From assembly GCA_023935145.1 (NCBI GenBank), contig CM043698.1:73795501-73859500 (forward strand): a DNA stretch of 64,000 nt, in the 5' to 3' direction. Position 1 is the stretch's first letter. Each line of letters opens with the position of its first letter. This document shows positions 52,448 to 64,000 of this stretch, piece by piece. This DNA comes from Bretschneidera sinensis. Taxonomy: Eukaryota; Streptophyta; Magnoliopsida; Brassicales; Akaniaceae. The notes beneath the pieces were generated by a model. It made no database searches. It was not told the DNA's origin and saw nothing but the letters and a program-made list of their open reading frames with translations. Made by a program: the position numbers and the translations under genes.

Positions 52448-53502
52448 CATGTCATGATGCATTATAATTGTAAGACTTGGTGTTGTCTTAAGAATGACTT
52501 TTATGTCATTATTGAGTATGTCTTGTAACACCATTTTGCAAACTTGAGTCATATTGACTGAGACATACTGGTTTTTTTGGTGAAGTCGTGGGGTTACTCA
52601 AACTTCTAGGTAAAACATTAAGTTTTCTCTAGCTTTTGGGTGAAGCAGGTTAATAGAGGAACTTGATATTTCTCTAGCTTATGTGTGAAACAGGTAATAG
52701 AGAAATCGATGACCGACAATGGAATGACATTTTTGAGATCGCATATTGGTGTTATTTCATTGCCACACTCCCATATCTGGATCTAAGTCGGTGAAAATAT
52801 TAATGTTTGTGATTATGGATTGGTCTTATGTCAATTGAGATATAATTGCTATCATGGTCCTATGTTGATGATTTTATTGGACTGGATCATGTTTAGGTGT
52901 TATCTCAGGAACTTGTTTTCCAAAAATTGTGGCCACATATTTAAAATCAGTAATTTAGTCCGATTGTCGTTTTCTAAAATGTTTTTTTTTAAGACATCTA
53001 AAAAAACTACAACTAATGTTTGCCCAAGTGGGAGAATGTTAGAATGTGTAAAATGTTTTAAATATTAGTGATGAGCTTCCACTAGTTTGTAGAGCTTTGT
53101 ATTTATAAAACGGATTGGATTGAGTTCCTGAGATGGATTTTGCAGACCTGACATCGACTTGATCTCGTGGGTGGTCCAAATACAACTAATGGATATAGAT
53201 GTGGTTGGACAGTTGTATGGGCTTGACAAACCTAATGAGCTATGATGAGTGACCCATTGAGTTTATTATAAATATGAGTTAGGTCCCCTCTCCTCTCTCA
53301 ACCTATGTAAGTTTTCCCATTATAAAGCTGTCATATAGAGATGAAGAATTCTAGCTAGATGGTCTTGCACGCATTGACGTGTTGAGATCCATGTGGTGTT
53401 ACTGGAATTACAATATATCGCAATATAAAGTATGTGATATTAAATAGATCAAAATTAGTATTATACTGCATGTAAAAGATCATAAGAATTATTATAAAAA
53501 AA
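47081..53502 (+). mobile_element. Degenerate Copia-type LTR retrotransposon in exon 5 of pseudogene A
   Basis: LTRs of about 465 bp at 47081 to about 47550 and 53037 to about 53502. Both start TGTTAGAAT and share GTGATGAGCTTC, TTTGTATTTATAAAACGGA and TGATATTAAATAGATCAAAA. The 5' LTR is followed by TGGTATCA (47555), a primer site; the 3' LTR follows AAGTGGGAGA, a polypurine tract. The interior keeps only small coding relics: a gag-start NNNQATIEILTGSNYKS (about 50620-50670), a GAG-pre-integrase WLRHLGHISRERIERLV (about 50757-50808) and an RT patch DQCIYLKVNGSKFIYLV (about 51007-51057). The flanks are both squalene epoxidase exon 5. Confidence 0.88.
52415..52446 (+). repeat. (GT)n microsatellite
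   Basis: About 16 TG units near the 3' end of the Copia-type element. Confidence 0.95.
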
Positions 53503-54310
53503 ATCTGCCAAATTAACATGTCCATGGTTTGCATACGAAAGCTCATGGTTCTCCAAAACCAGACCAACAAAACAAGAGGGAACATCAACATGAAAAAACT
53601 TATAATGACCCTTTGTTCATCTCAAGCTCATAGCTAATTTGTAATTCAACATTAAAGTCTTATGTAAAAAGATTGATTAATAATTGTCATGTTATTTGAG
53701 AAGATTGACAGTTTTGGCAAGAATATCTTTCACCTTAGGATTGCAGAGAGAACGTCGCAAATTTGAAAAACACCCATCCCATACTATTGTCAGGGGAGCA
53801 TTTGCTGTCAGCTCTCGGCCTATCTTAGTTTTGTAATGCACCCCTTTGATAGTCCCCTTTTCTTCAATTAGAGATGTTACTGTTCCTTCTTCCAATCTTA
53901 CACTGTAAATAAAAGGACAAAATTTCAGAAAAAAATTATGGATGCAAAGAAGATGTCAATAAATAATCACTTCACATGATTATTGGACTAGATGGCTAAA
54001 AATAAGCCTGCGATTTTAGAGTGGAAAACAATGTTTAGGTGATAGTAGAAGATTACTTGGAAGAGGTGCAGCTTTTCCCACAACTCCATTATGTTAGCCT
54101 CTCCCGGCCACATCTGAATGAAAATTTTCCCAAGGATAGGACAGTTTTGTGTTTTTCCCATCATTGTAAAGAGCATATCCAAATATTCGCTGAGCATCGA
54201 CCTTATTTACACAATCTGCAGGCATATTACAGATCAGAACTAATAGATCTGCCAGAGGAGCAAGAATGAAATGTCTAAAGATTCAAAATAGTACTGATAG
54301 TAGCTTTTCA

Positions 54311-54457
<147 letters not shown>

Positions 54458-55312
54458 TCAGCGTCCATCCTGCAAAAAAATAGCAAAAAAAAAACATCAT
54501 TACAGATTATGCTAGAAATGAAGACAGAAATGGATTGATTGATTGATTCAATCAGTAGGATTACTTATATAAATTAATAGAAATAGTCCTCAGTCCTGTT
54601 TATAAATCTTGTTTTGTTGTTTGATAACCAATCTTTTTAAAGATTGGATCCTCTGGATAGTGGAAATGTCAGTACTAAACGGAAGCAGGTTTCATCAGCA
54701 TTTAGAAATCCCAGTTCAAATTAGCAAGATTTATATAAAGAGAAAGAACTCAAGTCCAAGAGATCATATAAAAGCTTCTACCTCATTTGAGTTGACTAAG
54801 GACCCTCAAACATGTACTCTTGTACACTTTATGAATACCTTATTTTGACTGACCTTTTGATGTTCATGGAATTAAGCAGATCATAACTAAAATAATACTC
54901 AAGAGATGCAGTTTCTTATTCTTTCATTTTACCAAGTTTTCTTGCCAAACAAATCAAAATTAATGGGAAAAAATTATACTAAAAGTATTTGGTCATAAAC
55001 CTTTGAACTCTATACAAGTAGGTAGAATTTTTATTGGAAAGGAGGAGAGGAAACAGTGATCACCTTCCCAAGAGTGTAAGCAAGAGCTGAAACGGCAACG
55101 CCAGCACCAACGAGGATTATATGTCTTTTCGACTTATATCCGTTGGCCTGCATGATTTTCCATATTCAAAGCTCATCAAATACTCATTTCCTTCAGCCTC
55201 CACAAAATTAGGAGCCTCCATTCTTCTTCTTCCTTCCCCTTATTGCGTCGTGAAGCAAAACAATTCCCAAAAGAGAAGCTAATACTCCTCCCAATTCATA
55301 CTGATAAACCAT

Positions 55313-57135
55313 CTTCGAAGTTCAACTGAAAACTGGTATATATGAAGAAACTGAGATGAATAAATCTATTGTTTCTTTCTCTCTTCCACTTCTTTTTCCC
55401 TCTTATTAATTTGTGTTTACTTTTATAGGCTTACTAACTACAAGCAGCTAAAAAGGGCTTGGCTTGACATTGGAAGCACCTACCACATGCATATACTATT
55501 ATTTTAACCTTTATGTTTCTTTTACAAATTTCTATTAAAAAGAAATTGGGTTTGTATATTTGATTGAGACAAGATAGTTTGTTAAAAAATAATCAGTCAA
55601 AGATTAGAATCAGATTAGTTTAAAATGTCATGTGAATCAAGTTAATAATATTTTCAAGGTTTTCTAAACCATGGGAGCCAAACAGGGGTGTCAGAGTTGA
55701 TGCATACTTCAACGGGTTCAGATCTGTAGAACTCCGAACATGGGATCCCCCTGTACATGAGTTGGGTCTGGTATTTTGCTTGGTGGTTTAGAGGGCCTAT
55801 AAATAACCGTGGTTTTGCAGCAGGACGAAAACCCTGGTTAAAGCGTCTTAAGTCGCTTATAAATACTCCCTATGTACTGAGCACACATTGTGACGAGAGA
55901 TTTGTAAGGTTGGTAATAGTGAAACTTCTGTCAAAACGTAGCCTTATTCTGAAGTGAACCTGGGTAAATCTTATCTTCTTTTCTTTCTGTTTATAATTTG
56001 TGTGATTGACAGGTCTCGAATCGTTCAATGGGTAGGAAAAAGATAAGAGGGATATTTTTTAAAGAAAAAAAGTCTGCAATTCTGCAAGTAGAAGACAAAT
56101 TACAGAATAACTATATTTTACTAGTAGTTACATACACTATAAACATGAAGTTAGGGCAACGAGGTAGCTTGGTCAAGTCAGCAGTAAGGAGCAAGACATT
56201 GTCAATAAACTCAAAATCCTTTCATTAGTTAAAGCTGCTTTCATTAGAAATGATGATGCCCAAAAATTGCAACTTTCTTGCAGCTCAAGTAAAAAAGATT
56301 GTAACTTTTGCAAAAGATCATAGCTCTCTATTGAATTTTTTCCTTCTTTAAGTTTGTTTCCTGTCAGATATCAACAAGAACCAAGTGAGTAACAAGCGGC
56401 ATATTCCACATTGTCCATTTGTTTACAACTTACAAATTAAGCAATTAGAAAATTAATTAAGCTCTACCTATCATTACATGTAACTTCTAGGTCATCAAAA
56501 TGGCTGATGATGTTCTAACAAAACCCAGCTTCTGCTTTTACAAAATCAACTATTTTTTTAGCTGGATTTTGCTTCTGTTTTTTCCTAAAATCAAATGAAA
56601 AAAAGAAGAGTTTGGTTTAGCTTCTGCTACTCGACAGCAGATCGAAGCTGTCAGATCATGATTGAACTCTTTCATATACCACTGTCCAACACGACATAAC
56701 TTGGGTTTCTCCAATCCTTTAGGATTGTTTTAGAATGATGGTCTAGAGCTACATGGTCCAAATGTAAATGAACATCTATGAGTGAAACACAATTTCCATA
56801 TGAGAAATCAATATCAATACAGTGAAAAAATTTCACAAAAAAGATCGGATAAATGTTTACATGATACAAAAAGAGAAAGGTTGTGGATTTCTTAAATAGC
56901 AAGCATATGAGTATTTGAGTATAAAATCCTACAAATGTCATGTCAATTGTGTTTGTGCGTATGAGTATGTAAGTATAAAATCCTGTAAATGTATACTACA
57001 ATTGATATTATACAATTTCACTCCTGTATTATAGAACTCTTCCATAATTTTTTGCAAGGGATAGTTACTCCTGACACAAAATATTATGATGCAAAAAATT
57101 AAAATCTGCTGCTATTTCTTGCTTCTTCTTTTTTC
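55313..57135. other. Spacer between squalene epoxidase copies A and B
   Basis: The side near 55313 is the relic promoter of copy A. 56905-56995 has two imperfect copies of a unit with ATGAGTATTTGAGTATAAAA and CAAATGT. About 57000-57135 is the 3' flank of the intact copy. No further gene seen. Confidence 0.45.
55421..55427 (-). promoter_or_regulatory. TATA box of pseudogene A
   Basis: On the minus strand, GCCTATAAAAGT lies about 110 bp upstream of the copy A start codon. The same GCCTATAAAAG word occurs before the intact copy, so the promoter was duplicated with the gene. Confidence 0.6.
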
Positions 57136-59933
<2,798 letters not shown>

Positions 59934-61240
59934 AGGAAAACTGATATTGAAGAATATAAAATGGACTTTCTCTGTCGAAGTTTCTTTTCTTCTGGTGCAA
60001 GCTTTTCCCTGCCTTATAGAATTCAGGTTGTGTGTATGCTTTTCTGTTAATGTTTTGCCTTTTTTCTGTGAGAGTTGTGTCTTTGTGTTTGGTGCCTTTT
60101 ATAGGCTTGCATGAATCTCAATACGGCTTGGCTTATTAATTTTTGGCTAAATATAAACTGTTACTTTAGCTTTATTCATGGGGATATGTTATGGTGTATT
60201 TGTCTCTACATCTGTTTACATAAGTTTTGCATAATCAAACTATAATTAAATTAATTAATTCCCCACAAAATACAAAATTATAATCAAACAATTTGGGTTG
60301 GAGTATTACGGTTATACTAGTCAAAGAAACCACGGTAACGTGGGATTTAAAATGTCAAGTGAGGTCAATAATATTTTCAAGGTTTAAACCAAACAAGGAA
60401 TGATGTAAATAGTTAAAACTTTTTGGAAGAAGAAAAATACTTGAGACAGAAGCAAAATCAGCAATGAGAAACATACATCTAGACAGCAAAATGTCAATGA
60501 AATCACGCCACATAAACGCTAAACATAAATTTTATTTTGGATCCTTTTTGTTATCAACGTAGTTTCAAGAAATTGCCAATAAAATTCAAGAGAATTATCA
60601 ATGAAATTCCAAGAAGAAAAAAAACGTTTTGCTTTGTTTGTGTCATTGTGGCAGACAAATTTTAGAATAAGTTCATGTTTAGTATAAACAATTATAACAT
60701 GAAAGTTGGGCAGAGAGGTGCTGGGTCATTTCAGCAGTCAGGTGGAGCAATCAAATTCATTGATTTCTTAGCTGTTGACTCTTTGAGTTTGTTTGAATTC
60801 TATTGCCATGCCTCACTTTTTTCTAGTAAAAACTTGCAAGATTAGTCCTACTCGTCAATTCCAGGAGATGTTGATAAGAATGAGGATGAGATAAAAGTTT
60901 AACAAGATATATTAGGTCTTTAATTCAGCTTTTGATTTTAACTGAGCAAAGAGAAAAAAAAAAATAAAGGAGAAAAGAAGAGCTGAGATTTGTTTATATT
61001 TTTGAAGGCACATAATTACAAATTCAAAGAGAAATCTTGTTCCCTTAATCCTTCAAATCTGAAACAGCAATTCATATTGCAAAATTTCTTTCTTTGCTTA
61101 GAAAATAATAAAAGAACAATATATTAAGGACCCTTTTTTTTCCTTTTCAGGGAGGAATTATACCGACAGAAATTAGTTTGTCTCAACGGTAAAAAGCTAT
61201 GCTACTTATACTTTCTTCCACATCCTCAAAGACCTCAACT
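59934..61240. other. Promoter region and spacer between copies B and C
   Basis: 59934 to about 60075 is the probable 5' leader of the intact squalene epoxidase gene. 60104-61240 is AT-rich; parts (about 60350-60430 and 60660-60730) resemble the flank upstream of copy A (55610-55670, 56090-56170), for example ATGTCA...GTCAATAATATTTTCAAGG and CATGAARTTGGGC. No gene seen. Confidence 0.5.
60095..60103 (-). promoter_or_regulatory. TATA box of the intact squalene epoxidase gene
   Basis: On the minus strand GCCTATAAAAGGCACC lies about 165 bp upstream of the start codon, leaving a plausible leader of about 130 nt. The copy A promoter keeps the same word at a similar distance. Confidence 0.65.
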
Positions 61241-61249
61241 AAAAGGAGG

Positions 61250-64000
61250 AACTCTGTCATATGCTTATATGCTGGCATCCATCCTTACCAGGATGAAGAT
61301 CTGCCTAACTCCTTTAGCCTCTATTAACCTGAAAATTATACCTGACGCACCCTGGGAATTAACAAGGAAAAAGTAAAAGATCCACTATCTTTCTTTTTTT
61401 TTACAGATCCACTATCTTTTAAGTGTGCATAAAATGGCAGGAAAATTAATGTGGAAACGATTAGCAAATCCAATTCGAAAGAAGCTTATTCTTCTTAAAT
61501 GTTAAGAGAAATAGAGATGCAAACCAAAATTAAGGAACACAAAGCTTATGAGATGAGGATTTATACCAAAGAGTAGAGCCACAGGTCCATTTGAAAATAT
61601 GCCACCAAGGCTCAAGTAGATAAAACATGCTCGGCACATTTCCTTGCAGGATCAGGTGATGCACAGAACACCTTGTAAAGATCCCCTACCAATGAGTTTA
61701 TTGTAGATACCAAAGGCTCCAAACAAGAAAATGAACTACCATTACAAAAAAAATTCTGCAGTTTTTGGTGAAACTAAGCATACTAGGCCATGTTGATTCA
61801 TTGCTTAGTTTCCAACACTAGCCTCTTAATTATTTTAAGCATACAAGACTGACATTGATGTTCATGGTCTAATTTCCACAGTATATCTTACTTTAAGCAT
61901 ATAAAATGGAGTATAAGTTAATGGTGTTTAGACATCCAATGGAATATGAATAGTAAAATTATCAGATAGGACATTGAAACTTACCTTTTGCAGGGTATAA
62001 AAGGATTCAAGATATCTACAAAGGGCAGATTCATCATTCAGATCACACAGAGGTCTAAAATCAGTGCAGAGTCATTCCACCTTTGGTTAAAGGATGTAGC
62101 ATGTTGAATGCATCCCCTATCAGAAGTGCACCAGGAGTGGGATGAGGAGAAGCATGTGCACTTCTATTTGGCATTGATTTTATGTTCCTTTGTCCATGGC
62201 AGACATAAAAGCAGTGCAGCTCAGGGGGATTCGAAATACAAGTTGCTTGATTAGTCCAAAAATCAGTAAGTAGGAAGCAAATATCAAAGATGCTCTCATC
62301 AGAATCCAATGGCAGGGTAGCAATTATGAGGCACTCCAACAAATTAAAACCACCATCAAAATTATGACAATAATGGTTATTAACAAAAAGAATTTATTTT
62401 CAGAAAGCAGACATCCTTGCTTTAAAAGCTGGCATATACAAAGAAAATGAAATAATTTTGGCTATGATCAAGATAACAGACTGTTTCCATCTCAGGTGGA
62501 ATTGATCATCAAATTGCATCCAAAGCAACGTAGTCTGAATTAGCATCAAGCCATAATAGATATAAAGAAATCATTGAAAGAAAGAGAGATACCAGTGGTG
62601 CTAACACAGACTTCAAGTAGTGGGCCATTTCACCATTGGAAACAGATGGTACTTTTTGGCAAGGTACATCGACCAAGCTGCGAATATCAGTACTACAGAC
62701 AGGAAAAAAAAAAAGATAGGTGAAGGGTCTCCCAGTTTGGCATGCCCATGATTTGCAAATGGAAGCTTACAGTTCTCCAGGATCAAACCAATAAATGGGA
62801 TATCAAACTGCAGATTTGATAATTAACTTTTATTTTAGTTCAATCTTAAAGGAAGATTAAGCATTAGTACCAGTGCAGAAATCTATTACACAAAACATGT
62901 TGTAGGAGAAGTTTAACACAGTTTTTAAAATTTTCATGCATCCTATAGGAGAGAATCACAAAATTATTTCTTAACCACTGAATTTTGACATAAGAGCTTG
63001 ATTAACCTTAGTAAACTTTCTCTTTCTATTTGACAAAATTGGGTTAGCATTCACACCTTAGGATTGCAAAGAGAGCTCGCAGATTTGTGAAACAACCATC
63101 ACATACTATAGTGATGGAAACATATGCTGTCAGCTCTTGACCGGTCTTAGTTTTATACTGAACTCCTTTGATAGTCCCCCTTTTCTTCAAGTAGTGTTGT
63201 TACCGTTCCTTGTTCCACTCTTACACTGCAGAAATTTAAGAAAGAGGACACAAATGATTAGAGTTTGCGACAAGATTACTTAATTAGTAGATGTCCAGGA
63301 AAACTTTCCAACTAGACGGTCACAATGGATCTTAACCAATAGTACCATTAGTAGTTATGCAGTCAACAAAGCAGAGACCTGAAATTGAATAATTTCTCTA
63401 GGACTAAATTGGAATGCTCTCAACAAGGTACCAATAGAAGAAGAAAAGTACTTTATGATTAACATTACCAAAATCAAATTATAACGAGAATTGAAAACCA
63501 AATTTCAATTTAGAGCACAACGTCTAAGCTGTTGAATTAGCTGCAATTGGTGGAAAATACATTGCCTAGTGAAATTTTGAAAGACACCATGCTTCTGCTA
63601 TTTTATTTTAGTTTACTTTTTTTGTAATAGATGCTTACTGGACTAGAAAACAGAATATGTACATAGTGAAATGAACATCTATAAGAGAAAGGAAGACTAC
63701 TTGGGAAGGGATGCAACTTTCTCTTGCATCCTTTGTATGAAACACCCATTGCGGAAGCTTTTCCCAGCTGCATCTGCACAAAGCTTCTTCAAGGGCTAAG
63801 AAAGTTGAGTATTTTGTAAAGAGTGTATCCGAGCACGCGCTGAGCATCAATCTCATTTACGGAATCTGGCAGCATCACAGCTGATATCCAATTAAAAAGA
63901 AAAAAAAGGAAAAAAGATAGTACGAATCAAAAGTCACTAATTACAATCAGCTCAAATAAAAACAGTTACAACAAGTTTCTGCAAATCAGACAGGTCTTCA
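61250..64000 (-). pseudogene. Squalene monooxygenase pseudogene C (runs off the window)
   Basis: Relics on the minus strand in gene order: exon 3 about 63868-63700 (INEIDAQRVLGYTLY-like), exon 4 about 63236-63060, exon 5 about 62812-62607, exon 6 about 62238-61986, exon 7 about 61719-61565, exon 8 about 61353-61250. Exon 4 carries an extra G after EEK and a short deletion after TNLR. Exon 5 has a T-run disrupting its middle. Exon 6 retains PTPGALLIGDAFNMLHPLT but loses part of GGGMTV and beyond. Exon 7 ends early after a frameshift, lacking the FAVAIYG membrane part. Exon 8 is frameshifted. Exons 1-2 lie beyond 64000 (the last bases may be the end of exon 2). Confidence 0.88.

Overview
This is nuclear DNA from a eudicot plant. 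It has GT-AG introned host genes on an AT-rich background with nested LTR retrotransposons, MULE and MITE-like insertions, and an integrated block of plastid DNA. The plastid block has the rps3-rpl16-rpl14-rps8-infA-rpl36-rps11-rpoA order of land-plant plastomes. Its infA is degenerate, as in most rosids and Solanaceae. I cannot name the species.

Layout. 1-1364: tail of a Gypsy element (minisatellite, polypurine tract, LTR). 1979-4522 (-): an intact three-exon LRK10L/WAK-type receptor-like kinase. 4937-5959: a 1-kb MITE-like element. 6408-19610 (+): a decayed Tat-lineage Gypsy element. It is split at 10468-17649 by a second LTR-type insertion bounded by TATAC duplications, and that insertion itself carries about 4.7 kb of plastid DNA (12545-17238). 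This makes three nested layers.

21323-38223 (+): a complete ten-exon LL-diaminopimelate aminotransferase gene (lysine biosynthesis, plastid), reconstructed here to 462 codons. It spans almost 17 kb because its introns hold two opposed short Copia-like elements, a larger Copia element, a Pack-MULE-like element carrying a lectin-receptor-kinase fragment with a perfect 9-bp target duplication, and smaller debris. 42320-44071 (-): an intact MUSTANG-type domesticated Mutator transposase gene with an intron in its 5' leader.

46190-64000 (-): a tandem array of three squalene monooxygenase (squalene epoxidase) copies. The middle copy (57136-59933, eight exons, 524 codons) is intact. The left copy is a pseudogene whose exon 5 is cut by a 6.4-kb Copia-type element. 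The right copy is a frameshifted pseudogene running off the window.

The host genes are unrelated in function: immune-type receptor, plastid lysine synthesis, domesticated transposase and sterol/triterpene precursor synthesis. There is no operon-like system. The most unusual features are the plastid-in-LTR-in-Gypsy nest, the Pack-MULE gene capture inside a host intron, and the one-live, two-dead squalene epoxidase array.
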